DNA of 32,416 nucleotides from Gammaproteobacteria bacterium (GTDB lineage Bacteria; Pseudomonadota; Gammaproteobacteria; Enterobacterales; Alteromonadaceae). How positions within the stretch are numbered: position 1 is the stretch's first letter; every line of letters begins with the position of its first letter. The DNA lies in contig JAHIWM010000079.1 of assembly GCA_018815765.1 (NCBI GenBank), forward strand, positions 1 to 32,416. Direction: 5' to 3'. Positions 22,414-30,485 of this stretch are shown piece by piece. A program made the translations under genes and the position numbers. Below the pieces are notes generated by a model that saw only the letters and a list, made by a program, of their open reading frames with translations, was not told the DNA's origin and did no database searches.

Positions 22414-23994
22414 CTAGCCCGCCAGATATAAAGTCAGTTCTTGTCCAGGCTGTAAGTACTTATTTGCTTTAATATTATTCCATTTCACAATATCAGCAAC
22501 TTTTACACTAAAACGCTGGGCAATACTGGCTAAAGAATCACCGGCCCTGACTTTATAAGTCATAGTTTTACCATTGGATTTTGGTTTTTGTGTAGTCGCC
22601 GCATAATAAGTCAGGGTTTGGCCTGGTTTAAGCTGACTTTTTGGGCTCAGTTTGTTCCATTTCATCAGCTGTTCACTGCTGACTTTAAGCTTTTGTCCTA
22701 TTTCCCACAAGTTGTCGCCACTTCTGACCGTATAACTTTGAGCATCTGATGCTGCTGCAGTGGATTTTTGGGTTGAACGAGCCAGAACAGTTGGTTCGTC
22801 AGGCTGTGTTAACCCGGGTATATTCAACAGCTGACCAATTTTTAACTGACTGGATCTTAAGTTATTGGCTCGCTGTAAAGCTTTTACAGAGGTTTTATGT
22901 GCGGCGGCAATCTTGCTTAAGCTATCACCTGATTTAACTTTGTAACGGCCCGTGGAAGCCACAGGTGCGACCTTCACTTTAGGTAATGCCGCTAATTGTT
23001 GACCTGTATCTTCTGCACTGTCAAAAGGCACAACGAGCTGGTAACTTGAGCTGGGCACTATCGTTGTTTTAAAGCCTGGGTTTAGTCGTCTGAGTTCGGC
23101 AACACTTACATTTAAGACATCTGCTGCTTTGGTTAAATCCAAACCCCTATTGATTTGAATCACTTTGGTGAGTGGCTGATTGGCCATAACAGGCATAGGA
23201 ATAGCGTATTTTTCCGGATTTTTTAACAGTTCTGCTAAAGCCAACAGCTTTGGAATATAAGCCGTAGTCTGCTTAGGCAAATTCAAAGACCAGAAGTCGA
23301 CCGCCTTGCCTTTAGCTCTGTTGCGTTCTATTGCTTTAAAAACCCGACCTTCACCGGCATTAAAAGCTGCCACTGCGCTGAGCCAGTCCTGATCAACGTT
23401 GCTGTATAGGTACTGCAAGTAATCCATAGCGGCGCGACTGGATTCAATCACATCACGACGACCGTCGTACCAGGCATTTTGTTTTAAGCCAAAATTGCGC
23501 CCAGTGCCGGCACTGAATTGCCAAATGCCAAGCACACTAGAAAATGAGCCTGCTTTGGGATTGTAGGTGCTTTCGACTATCGGCAGCAGTGCAAGCTCAA
23601 GCGGCATTTTTCGACGCTCAAGTTCAGTCACTATGTGATACAAAAAGGGTTCGGCGTTGTTTGAAGCTGTTTTTAGCAACTTTTGGTTACGAATAAAAAA
23701 ACGTTTTTGGGTTTCAATATCATCGTGAACTGGCACAGCTAAAGTCATTTGGTCGGCGATGCGTTGCCATAAATTATCGTATTGGGCTAACTTTGCGTCG
23801 GGTTGCAACTGAGAGTTATGTTTCAGTAAGGCATTAGCGACTTGCTGTGCTGTGGCCGCTTTATCTGTTATCGGGCTATCAGAAGCCGATGTCTGGTAGT
23901 CATCAGCAGAGTCTGCTGTTTTATGCTGTGAGGTTTGAACGGCACAACTGGCCAGTAGTGCAGCCGCTACCGCGACAGATAATTTTTTCAGCAT
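22414..23994 (-). CDS. mltD: Membrane-bound lytic murein transglycosylase D
   Basis: Lipoprotein that cleaves peptidoglycan strands to 1,6-anhydromuropeptides. It is 526 residues. The lipobox LLASC has Cys17. The SLT domain spans roughly residues 115-260, with catalytic Glu141 in LLPIVESTYNPKAGS and the AAFNAGEGRV motif. Three good LysM peptidoglycan-binding repeats lie near 351-393, 421-463 and 480-523. A weaker LysM-like unit lies at about 280-323 (DVLNVSVAELRRLNPG). E. coli MltD is shorter with two LysM repeats. It follows gloB by 67 bases, a gloB-mltD pairing shared with E. coli. Confidence 0.95.
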   Translation of the reverse strand: MLKKLSVAVAAALLASCAVQTSQHKTADSADDYQTSASDSPITDKAATAQQVANALLKHNSQLQPDAKLAQYDNLWQRIADQMTLAVPVHDDIETQKRFFIRNQKLLKTASNNAEPFLYHIVTELERRKMPLELALLPIVESTYNPKAGSFSSVLGIWQFSAGTGRNFGLKQNAWYDGRRDVIESSRAAMDYLQYLYSNVDQDWLSAVAAFNAGEGRVFKAIERNRAKGKAVDFWSLNLPKQTTAYIPKLLALAELLKNPEKYAIPMPVMANQPLTKVIQINRGLDLTKAADVLNVSVAELRRLNPGFKTTIVPSSSYQLVVPFDSAEDTGQQLAALPKVKVAPVASTGRYKVKSGDSLSKIAAAHKTSVKALQRANNLRSSQLKIGQLLNIPGLTQPDEPTVLARSTQKSTAAASDAQSYTVRSGDNLWEIGQKLKVSSEQLMKWNKLSPKSQLKPGQTLTYYAATTQKPKSNGKTMTYKVRAGDSLASIAQRFSVKVADIVKWNNIKANKYLQPGQELTLYLAG

Positions 23995-24061
23995 TCGCTT
24001 TTTCCAAAATCAAAAATCCGCCTTATGTTACCTGCTCAGCCTTCAAAAGCAAGGTTGCAAA

Positions 24062-24817
24062 TCAAAATCGATCTTTGGCGGATCGTAATGCGGTGAATAG
24101 ATCCACGGCATTGTGTTGTTGCCAGCGGTGTTGCAAATTGACATTTTCAGCCCTCAGAAAGGGGTTAATTTGTCGCTGCACGGCAAGAGGAGTTGGCAGG
24201 GTGGGTTGCTGCAGCTCTCTTTGCTGTTGACACCAGTGTTGGTAATCGGCCAATTCTGTATTGTCCGGGTCTGCCCAGCGGGCAAACTCCAGATTGGCTA
24301 AGGTATATTCATGGGTGGCGTAGACTAAAGTTTGATCCGGCAAGGTCAGAATGCGTGACAAACTCTGCCACATCTGCGCTGCAGTGCCTTCAAACAAACG
24401 ACCACAACCTGCGTTAAATAATGTATCACCACAAAACAGAACGGGTGCTGAATAGTAGGCTATATGACCCAGCGTATGCCCAGGAAGTTGCATTACCTGA
24501 AAAGTTAAATTGAACTGAACCAGTTCGATCTGCTCGTTATCCTGTAACCAGACATCAGCATAAGGGATTTTGTCTTGTTCTAAAGCTGGGGCATAGACCA
24601 CAGCATCAGGCCAGCGTTGTTTTAACTCTTTAATGCCACCTGTATGATCAGGGTGATGATGGGTGATCAGGATCACGGCCAACTGCAACTGCTGCTGTTG
24701 CAGGTACTGCTGCACCGCCGTAGCGTCACCCGGGTCAACAATCAAGGCCAACTTTGCTTGGCGCAGGCACCAAATGTAGTTATCCTTAAAGGCCGCGATT
24801 GCTGTAATGTCTGGCAT
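24062..24817 (-). CDS. gloB: Hydroxyacylglutathione hydrolase (glyoxalase II)
   Basis: Metallo-beta-lactamase-fold enzyme that hydrolyses S-D-lactoylglutathione to D-lactate and glutathione (EC 3.1.2.6), completing methylglyoxal detoxification. It is 251 residues, the usual size. The binuclear metal motif THHHPDH is at 52-58, with further ligands in LPGHTLGH and FCGDTLF, and the product-binding ATHEYT is present. The HAGH C-terminal helical domain is recognisable by INPFLRAEN. It is divergent from the yafS-like gene across only 45 bases, as in E. coli. Confidence 0.96.
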   Translation of the reverse strand: MPDITAIAAFKDNYIWCLRQAKLALIVDPGDATAVQQYLQQQQLQLAVILITHHHPDHTGGIKELKQRWPDAVVYAPALEQDKIPYADVWLQDNEQIELVQFNLTFQVMQLPGHTLGHIAYYSAPVLFCGDTLFNAGCGRLFEGTAAQMWQSLSRILTLPDQTLVYATHEYTLANLEFARWADPDNTELADYQHWCQQQRELQQPTLPTPLAVQRQINPFLRAENVNLQHRWQQHNAVDLFTALRSAKDRF

Positions 24818-24862
24818 AAATGTTTTCCATGACTGATGTTCTGATAAGGTGAAGTGTACCGG

Positions 24863-25603
24863 ATGAAACCTGCTTTAAGTTACCACAGTACAACAATACC
24901 GCGACAGTGGCTGCAATTGCCGCAAGGTGAACTGATGGCCAAAGCTATAGAACAGCAATTGAGTCAGTGGTGGCCAAAAATCTTTGGTTATCATTTGCTC
25001 AAAGTGGGCAGTTTAAGCAGTGCATTAGATACCTCAGCATGCAATATCAAACATCAAATCAACTTAAATGAACAACAGGATCAGGCATCTGTAGTGGCAG
25101 ATCCGGACGCATTACCTTTTCTGGAGCATTCAATCGATGCGGTATTACTGGCGCATTGTCTGGAGTTTTATCCGGACCCGCATCATATAGTGCGGGAAGC
25201 TCATCGGGTGCTGATGCCGGATGGCTACCTGTTGTTAAGTGGTTACAACCCGATAAGTAGTGCAGGGTTGATGAAACTCTGGCCCGGTGTGAAGCAGCAA
25301 TTACCATGGGCGGGTCGGTTTTTTACACCGTCCCGTGTCAAAGACTGGTTGCATTTATTGGGTTTTGAAGTCATGTACGAGCAGCGTTTTTTCTGGTCCA
25401 GTCTGCTTGGAAAGCACAAGCCGGATAGCCGCTGGCAGAAATGGTGTGAAACTTATCTGGGGTATTTTGGTGCTTCGTATTTGCTGGTTGCCCGTAAAAG
25501 AGTATTGCCTTTAACCCCAATCCGGCCTAAGTGGCAAAGAGCTCCGGCTTTTCAAACAGCAGTGAAGGGGATCAGTGCCCGCCAGGGGCTGTATCACGAC
25601 TAA
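24863..25603 (+). CDS. yafS: YafS-like SAM-dependent methyltransferase
   Basis: Predicted class I methyltransferase, 246 residues, resembling E. coli YafS, whose substrate is unknown. Conserved pieces are the N-terminal FGYHLLKVGSLSS, a Methyltransf_11 region around ADPDALPFLEHSIDAVLLAH and the motif REAHRVLMPDGYLLLSGYNP. The classic glycine-rich SAM loop is poor, as in YafS itself. The ATG at 24863 (MKPAL) matches the YafS start; a GTG at 24854 is an alternative. It is adjacent to gloB as in E. coli and ends convergent with yaiI, their stop codons overlapping by three bases. Confidence 0.85.
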   Translation: MKPALSYHSTTIPRQWLQLPQGELMAKAIEQQLSQWWPKIFGYHLLKVGSLSSALDTSACNIKHQINLNEQQDQASVVADPDALPFLEHSIDAVLLAHCLEFYPDPHHIVREAHRVLMPDGYLLLSGYNPISSAGLMKLWPGVKQQLPWAGRFFTPSRVKDWLHLLGFEVMYEQRFFWSSLLGKHKPDSRWQKWCETYLGYFGASYLLVARKRVLPLTPIRPKWQRAPAFQTAVKGISARQGLYHD

Positions 25604-26055
25604 TCTGCCTTAGGCTGTTTTTGCAACCACTGGTCCAATTGATTGGCAAATTGCTGCTTATCCTGCGGGCCTAAAGGCGCAGGGCCGGACAACTGGACGC
25701 CACTATTGCGTAGTTCCTCTTGTAGATTACGCATGGTCAGCCTGTCACTGATATTATCCGGTGTTAGTAATCTGCCTTTGCTGGTGATGCAAAGAGCGCC
25801 TTTAGCAACTACAGCTGCCGCCAGCGGAATATCGTTACTGATCAGTAAATCGCCAGATGCTATACGCTCCTCAATATAGCGATCGGCCACATCAAAACCA
25901 TGTTCAACCTGCACAGCTCTGATATAGGGGCTGCGTGGGATCTGCAATCCGTGATTGGCAACCAGATACAAAGGCACTTGTTTTCGTTCTGCCGCCTTGA
26001 ACAACATCTCTTTTAATACTTTAGCGCAGGAGTCTGCATCAACCCAGATTGGCAT
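25600..26055 (-). CDS. yaiI: YaiI/YqxD family protein (UPF0178, DUF188)
   Basis: Conserved protein of unknown function with a PIN-like fold predicted for the family. It is 151 residues (152 in E. coli). It starts MPIWVDADSCAKVLKEMLFK, with the conserved aspartates of the DADSC motif. The family core VADRYIEERIASGDLLISND and RGRLLTPDNI-like stretch (KGRLLTPDNI) is present. It overlaps the upstream GNAT gene by 17 bases, indicating co-translation. It is the last gene of the run starting with yaiL. Confidence 0.93.
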   Translation of the reverse strand: MPIWVDADSCAKVLKEMLFKAAERKQVPLYLVANHGLQIPRSPYIRAVQVEHGFDVADRYIEERIASGDLLISNDIPLAAAVVAKGALCITSKGRLLTPDNISDRLTMRNLQEELRNSGVQLSGPAPLGPQDKQQFANQLDQWLQKQPKAD

Positions 26056-26557
26056 CCTGATGATCCTTTAATAGTTGTCTGGCTTGTTTATTATTCAGCT
26101 TCATAAAGTACAGCAGCGGATCCGATTCACCAGGCTGCTGAGCCTCAACAAAACCCAACTGCTGATAACACTGCGCCGCAATAAGATTTTTACGATACAC
26201 AAAAAGCGAAAAGTCCCGGTGAGGATGTTGCTGCAGGCCTTGAGCTATCAGTCCTTTGATCAAGGTTTTACTATGGCCCTGACCTCGGGATTCCGGATGC
26301 ACCAGTAAACGAGCCAGATGATTGCAGTCAAAACGATCACAAAGTTGACCAAAGGCAACACGTTGTCTGTATTGGTAAAGCCAATAACTTTGAGTTCCTG
26401 GTAAATACAGTTGCTGCAAAAACTGTAGGGCGCGGATGGGAAAGTGAAAACCATCGCCGCCCCATTGATCCAAGTCTTGCTGTGAGTCAAACCAGTTGTG
26501 CAGATAAGCTGATTGCTCAGGTGTAACAGGACTTAACTGATAAGGGGCATGCTTCAT
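26039..26557 (-). CDS. GNAT family N-acetyltransferase
   Basis: Acetyl-CoA-dependent transferase of unknown substrate, 172 residues. The acetyl-CoA pyrophosphate-binding loop is seen in VHPESRGQGHSKTLIKGL (R/Q-x-x-G-x pattern). The C-terminal segment NLIAAQCYQQLGFVEA is typical of motif B. The start overlaps the ybaP/gumN-like stop in an ATGA, and its end overlaps yaiI by 17 bases. The tight packing suggests co-expression but does not identify the substrate. Confidence 0.85.
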   Translation of the reverse strand: MKHAPYQLSPVTPEQSAYLHNWFDSQQDLDQWGGDGFHFPIRALQFLQQLYLPGTQSYWLYQYRQRVAFGQLCDRFDCNHLARLLVHPESRGQGHSKTLIKGLIAQGLQQHPHRDFSLFVYRKNLIAAQCYQQLGFVEAQQPGESDPLLYFMKLNNKQARQLLKDHQDANLG

Positions 26558-27414
26558 AAATTGCCTTGTAGTAACGTCACCTGATAACCCTGTTGTTTGA
26601 ACTGTTGGACTAAGCCCTGATCACCTGCCAAATGCAAAGCACCTACCAGAACAAAGGCAGGTTTTTTATAGTGGGCCGCAACCAGCTGTTTAACCCAGGC
26701 ATTGTTTCTTTTCACAATAAGGGTCTGGTAAATCGCCGGATAGTTTTTTAAATCGGTTAGGTATAAAGCTTCAAGTTGTTTCAGATCACCACTGCGCCAG
26801 GCTTTTCGCATGGCATCAAAGTCTTCACTGCTGTCGGTGAGGTCTTCCATGGTGCTTTCGATCAAGGTTTCTGCACCACTATTATTCAGTTCAGTCAGTA
26901 CAGCCAGATGCTGCTGCATAGTTTCCAGACCTGCTACTTTTTTCCCTGATTTTTTAGCTTCGTCCTGCAAGTAGGCATCCACACCTGGAGCTGTCGCGCC
27001 TTGCGCCTGAAGTTGAGTCGTGGTCAGCATCACAGCGGCGAAAGCGGGTCTGAAGCGGGTGATTTGTTCAAGGGGAATATTATGTTCTCTGCAGTAATCT
27101 GCCAGTTGTTTGGCTAAAGGTGCAGACAGTTGTTGCAGTAAGTTTTCGCCGGATGGGTAAGAGTTCAGTGCGATCATCTGTTGTATACCTTCAGGGCTTG
27201 ATAACTGCTCTAAATCTGTTTCCAGCAGCAGAACCTCACTTTGTTTTAACGCCTGCAGGTACTCAACGGGTAAAGGATAATCTTCAGCGCTCAGCATATG
27301 AATCGAGCCCGCCAGATAAAAATGCTGTGTGCCTTTGCTGACTTTCCAGACACCATCGGCGAACACAGAACTGCTAAGCAGCAATAAAGTAAAAAGACCA
27401 AAAATACGGATCAC
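26554..27414 (-). CDS. TraB/GumN family protein (YbaP-like)
   Basis: Secreted or periplasmic protein of the TraB/GumN (TIKI-like) superfamily, some members of which are metal-dependent proteases; the bacterial role is unsettled. It is 286 residues, with a signal peptide ending SSSVFA before DGVWKV. The two family GxxH motifs are present, GSIH at 36-39 and GALH at 258-261. Conserved glutamates (LLLETDLEQ) sit in the expected places. It lies 30 bases after arfB and its stop overlaps the GNAT start (ATGA). Confidence 0.88.
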   Translation of the reverse strand: MIRIFGLFTLLLLSSSVFADGVWKVSKGTQHFYLAGSIHMLSAEDYPLPVEYLQALKQSEVLLLETDLEQLSSPEGIQQMIALNSYPSGENLLQQLSAPLAKQLADYCREHNIPLEQITRFRPAFAAVMLTTTQLQAQGATAPGVDAYLQDEAKKSGKKVAGLETMQQHLAVLTELNNSGAETLIESTMEDLTDSSEDFDAMRKAWRSGDLKQLEALYLTDLKNYPAIYQTLIVKRNNAWVKQLVAAHYKKPAFVLVGALHLAGDQGLVQQFKQQGYQVTLLQGNL

Positions 27415-27444
27415 TGCAAAAAACCTCTGGTGTAAAATATTTAA

Positions 27445-27873
27445 TTAATCAAAAGAGCCAACTTTTCCGCGCAGTTTTTTGCGTTCTTTGTGCTGAGTTT
27501 TTTGCTTCAGCCTGTCCATTCGGGCACCAAAAGTGGGCTTAGTGGCGCGTCTTTTTTTCGCTTCAAAACTGGCTGATTGCAGCAGTTGCATCAATTTTGC
27601 GACTGCATCTTCTTTATTCATATCCTGGCTGCGGTGGGCCTGAGCTTTAATGACAATAACACCACTTTTGCTGATCCTGTCATCAGGATACTGCAGCAGC
27701 TTCTGTTTAAATTCATCCGGCAAACTGCTGCGCTCTATATCAAAACGCAGTTGCACCGCAGTAGATACTTTATTGACATGCTGGCCACCACTGCCTTGAG
27801 CACGGATAAAGCTGAACTCCAGCTCATCCAAATCCAGCTCAAGGCCGGGTTTGACCTGAACTAAAGTTACCAC
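27445..27873 (-). CDS. arfB: Alternative ribosome-rescue factor ArfB
   Basis: Peptidyl-tRNA hydrolase that frees ribosomes stalled without a stop codon, 142 residues (140 in E. coli). The catalytic GGQ is at residues 29-31 (RAQGSGGQHVNK). The tail is strongly basic (AKKRRATKPTFGARMDRLKQKT to the end), as needed to enter the empty mRNA channel. This length and tail separate it from full-size release factors. The start is GTG at 27873, overlapping the end of the yaiL-like gene by seven bases. Confidence 0.94.
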   Translation of the reverse strand: MVTLVQVKPGLELDLDELEFSFIRAQGSGGQHVNKVSTAVQLRFDIERSSLPDEFKQKLLQYPDDRISKSGVIVIKAQAHRSQDMNKEDAVAKLMQLLQSASFEAKKRRATKPTFGARMDRLKQKTQHKERKKLRGKVGSFD

Positions 27874-28409
27874 ATCAAATCATCCGGAATTTGATAGGCT
27901 GCATACGGATCATCTTCTGCCTGCACTTCGGCACTTTGCCCCGTGTTATGCAGCACTATGATGGTTTCAGCTAAGCGTTGCTGGATTTTTTCCGCTACTT
28001 TCACCGGGATCACATAATACTGTTCAGCAAGTTTGGCGATGGCCGCCTGGCCTTTGGTCAGTTCTGCGTGGATACGGTTGCTGACGTATAAACGTTTTAC
28101 AACACTACCATCCGTGAAGTTAAAGGCGGTTTCCCCTTTGTGCGTGATGGTATTGAGTTCTACCAGCTGTTTAACCTGTGCCGCCAGTGCTTTTTTATCT
28201 TGTTCAGCTTTACGCTGGCGATTTAATTCCTGGTCGCGTTGCAGTTGTTGCTGACGGCTTTGTTCAGCGAGCACTGATGCTTCATTGACGACTGAGCCAT
28301 TTTTTCCAGCTTGCACCCGCTCTTTATGCTTTTCTTTTTTGATGGCTTTTAGCTTTTTCTCATTGCCTAGTCCGGCTTTGAGTAATTGTTCCTGCAGTGA
28401 TTTACTCAT
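27867..28409 (-). CDS. yaiL: YaiL family nucleoprotein (DUF2058)
   Basis: Conserved protein of unclear function, 180 residues (179 in E. coli). The first half is highly charged and helical (LKAIKKEKHKERVQAGKNG, then a Gln/Arg-rich stretch), suggesting nucleic acid or ribosome contact. The second half holds the DUF2058 core FNFTDGSVVKRLYVSNRIHAEL. It ends with an acidic tail. It is the first gene of a minus-strand run with arfB, the TraB/GumN protein, GNAT and yaiI, and it is divergent from the helicase gene. The pairing with a ribosome rescue factor is suggestive only. Confidence 0.9.
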   Translation of the reverse strand: MSKSLQEQLLKAGLGNEKKLKAIKKEKHKERVQAGKNGSVVNEASVLAEQSRQQQLQRDQELNRQRKAEQDKKALAAQVKQLVELNTITHKGETAFNFTDGSVVKRLYVSNRIHAELTKGQAAIAKLAEQYYVIPVKVAEKIQQRLAETIIVLHNTGQSAEVQAEDDPYAAYQIPDDLMW

Positions 28410-28547
28410 AAAAATGTCCTGTCGATCAGATAGCGCTATTGTTTCATGTTAAAGCTGAACTGCAAAGAGCAGAAGGGCAGACTAACTGCCCACGCTAAAA
28501 ATGCGTTATGATAAGGCACTTTTATTGAATTTGTCCGGGACCTTATC

Positions 28548-29864
28548 TTGTTATTTCACGATCTTGCGTTAGACCCTCGTTTAGCCCGTTCTATCCAGCA
28601 TCTTGGCTTTGCGAAACCAACGCCAATTCAGCAGGAGGCTGTGCCTGCCGCTATGACGGGCAAAGACTTAATGGTTTCTTCGCAAACCGGTTCAGGAAAA
28701 ACTCTGGCTTATTTGCTGCCGATGATGCAGCGCTTATTACGTAGCAGACCTTTATCCAAACAAGATGCCCGGGCTTTGATTCTGGTACCGACCCGTGAAC
28801 TGGCGCATCAGGTCTATGCCAAACTCCGTTTGTTTGTTGCCAATACCCCGTTAACCAGCGCTTTAATAGTGGGCGGTGAAAACTTTAACGAGCAGGAAAA
28901 AATCCTGAAGCGTCAGCCGACTATTATAGTGGCAACGCCGGGTCGTTTTATTGATCACCTGCAGCACAAAACATTTTTTATTCAGGGTCTGGAAATGCTG
29001 ATTTTAGATGAAGCAGACCGGATGCTGGATTTAGGCTTTATGCCACAACTGAATGAAATCAATAGAGCTGCTGATCACCGCCTGCGTCAAACTCTGATGT
29101 TCTCAGCCACTTTAGATCACGCTGAAGTGAATGAACTGGCGATGTCCTTATTAAAATCGCCACACAGAGTCTCTGTGGGTGCCTCTTATCAGCAGCACGA
29201 AGACATAGAACAACGTTGTTATTTCGCCGATCATTTGTCCCACAAAGAGGCTTTATTGGCTTATTTGTTAAAGCAGGAACAAATCAGTCAGCTGATTATT
29301 TTCACCGCGACCCGCGAAGATACCGATCGTCTGGCAAAACTGTGTGACTCTCTAGGTTATCCGGCTGTAGGTTTAAGTGGCAAGTTAACTCAAGGTCAAC
29401 GTAACTCCGTGATGCAGGGCTTTTCTGCCAATAAACATCAGGTGTTGGTGACGACTGATGTCGCATCCCGCGGTTTGGATTTATTGCAGGTCAGCCATGT
29501 GGTGAACTTTGATTTACCTAAACATGCGGAAGAGTATGTGCACCGTATAGGTCGTACCGGCAGAGCTGGAGCTAAAGGTATTGCGATTTCTTTGGTTGGT
29601 CCAAAAGATTGGGTCGCTTTTTGTGCGATAGAAAGCTTCTTACGTCGTCCTTTACCTATGGAAAAAGTGGAATCTTTACCTGCGAAATTTAAAGGTGTGG
29701 ATCTGCATGCACCGGTAAAAGCCGTGAAGAAAACGAAACCTGTAGTCAGAAAAGCCAAAGCAAAATCAACAGATACAACGACTAAAGTAAAGGTCGCGCC
29801 AAAACCTAATTTTTATCAGGCGGGCGATGATGGCATGACGCCAGTGAAGAAAAAGATCAAATAA
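28548..29864 (+). CDS. DEAD-box ATP-dependent RNA helicase (SrmB/RhlE type)
   Basis: RNA helicase, 438 residues. The Q motif is near 22-28 (AKPTPIQ), Walker A SQTGSGKT at 45-52, then PTRELAHQ, TPGR, DEAD at 154-157 and SAT at 186-188. Helicase domain 2 has TTDVASRGLD and HRIGRTGRAG. A lysine-rich low-complexity tail follows from about residue 385. The N-terminal pattern and HKEALLAYLLKQ look most like SrmB, a 50S assembly factor, but RhlE-type cannot be excluded. The start appears to be TTG at 28548, with GGGA seven bases upstream. A cold-shock gene follows about 290 bases later, an association that would fit cold adaptation. Confidence 0.9.
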   Translation: MLFHDLALDPRLARSIQHLGFAKPTPIQQEAVPAAMTGKDLMVSSQTGSGKTLAYLLPMMQRLLRSRPLSKQDARALILVPTRELAHQVYAKLRLFVANTPLTSALIVGGENFNEQEKILKRQPTIIVATPGRFIDHLQHKTFFIQGLEMLILDEADRMLDLGFMPQLNEINRAADHRLRQTLMFSATLDHAEVNELAMSLLKSPHRVSVGASYQQHEDIEQRCYFADHLSHKEALLAYLLKQEQISQLIIFTATREDTDRLAKLCDSLGYPAVGLSGKLTQGQRNSVMQGFSANKHQVLVTTDVASRGLDLLQVSHVVNFDLPKHAEEYVHRIGRTGRAGAKGIAISLVGPKDWVAFCAIESFLRRPLPMEKVESLPAKFKGVDLHAPVKAVKKTKPVVRKAKAKSTDTTTKVKVAPKPNFYQAGDDGMTPVKKKIK

Positions 29865-29897
29865 TTTACAGTAGTATGTTTTTTATTCGGAAAATAG

Positions 29898-29906
29898 TGC
29901 TACACT
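29898..29906 (+). promoter_or_regulatory. Extended -10 promoter candidate far upstream of the cold-shock gene
   Basis: TG, one base, TACACT forms an extended -10 element (29898-29906) without a good -35. If used, it would give a leader of roughly 240 bases before the cold-shock gene. Long leaders are typical for cspA-type genes. It is weaker evidence than the site at 30037. Confidence 0.25.
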
Positions 29907-29999
29907 CAAGTCGTTACTTTGTAGATTTGTTCGACAGTTTTTATTGCAAGCAATTGTTTTGGCTGAAGAATTATTTAGAGTAACTGGAACGGCCAAAAC

Positions 30000-30018
30000 C
30001 AGAAAAACTATTTTTCTG
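30000..30018 (+). repeat. AT-rich hairpin between the helicase and cold-shock genes
   Basis: The arms CAGAAAAA (30000-30007) and TTTTTCTG (30011-30018) are perfectly complementary around CTA. The U-run lies inside the stem rather than after it, so termination of the helicase transcript is possible but not classical. Confidence 0.4.
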
Positions 30019-30036
30019 TCGGATCAGTAATAGCTA

Positions 30037-30065
30037 TTGACCACTTTGTCAGGTTCACTGATAAT
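30037..30065 (+). promoter_or_regulatory. Sigma70 promoter of the cold-shock gene
   Basis: TTGACC (30037-30042) and GATAAT (30060-30065) each match consensus at five of six positions with the optimal 17-base spacer. This is the best sigma70 promoter in the window. Transcription should begin near 30072, giving a leader of about 80 bases that could form cold-responsive structure. The E. coli cold-box sequence was not recognised. Confidence 0.65.
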
Positions 30066-30153
30066 GGGGTCGTAATATGTACTAGCTCGAACACGGCCGG
30101 TAATATTTAAGTCGCCAAACAATTGGCAAATTTAGTTAAAGTAAGAGAATGTT

Positions 30154-30366
30154 ATGTCACAATTAATTTCCGGTACCGTTAAGTGGTTCAACGAAGATAA
30201 AGGTTTTGGTTTCATCGAGCGTGAAGGCGGCAAAGACGTATTCGTACATTTCCGCGCTATCAATGGCACAGGCCGCAGAACTTTAGTTGAAGGTCAACGC
30301 GTAACTTTCGAAGTTACTGAAGGCCAAAAAGGTCCTCAGGCTGAGAACGTAACTGTTACCGGTTAA
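30154..30366 (+). CDS. Cold-shock protein, CspA family
   Basis: Single-stranded nucleic acid-binding protein of 70 residues, the CspA size. It starts [20 protein letters not shown]. The RNP1 motif KGFGFIE lies near residues 16-22 and RNP2 VFVHF near 29-33. The family acts as an RNA chaperone, and some members are not cold-induced, so which Csp this is cannot be told. The loop INGTGRRTL differs from the ...SEGFK/L loop seen in many CspA proteins. It has its own promoter candidate upstream and an intrinsic terminator downstream, so it is likely monocistronic. Confidence 0.93.
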   Translation: MSQLISGTVKWFNEDKGFGFIEREGGKDVFVHFRAINGTGRRTLVEGQRVTFEVTEGQKGPQAENVTVTG

Positions 30367-30375
30367 TAGTTTTCT

Positions 30376-30407
30376 GAAAAAGAGCCAACTTTAAGTTGGC
30401 TTTTTTT
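30376..30407 (+). terminator. Intrinsic terminator of the cold-shock gene
   Basis: The arms AGCCAAC (30383-30389) and GTTGGCT (30395-30401) close a TTTAA loop, with an A-run before the stem and a T-run of seven (30401-30407) whose first T pairs in the stem. It lies just after the stop codon and 79 bases before the convergent dinB end. Confidence 0.9.
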
Positions 30408-30485
30408 ATGCCTGAAATTCAGTGAACTTATTTCGTAACTGACTGTTTTTATTAGTTAATTAAGTTCGTTTTCTTTGCTTTGATA

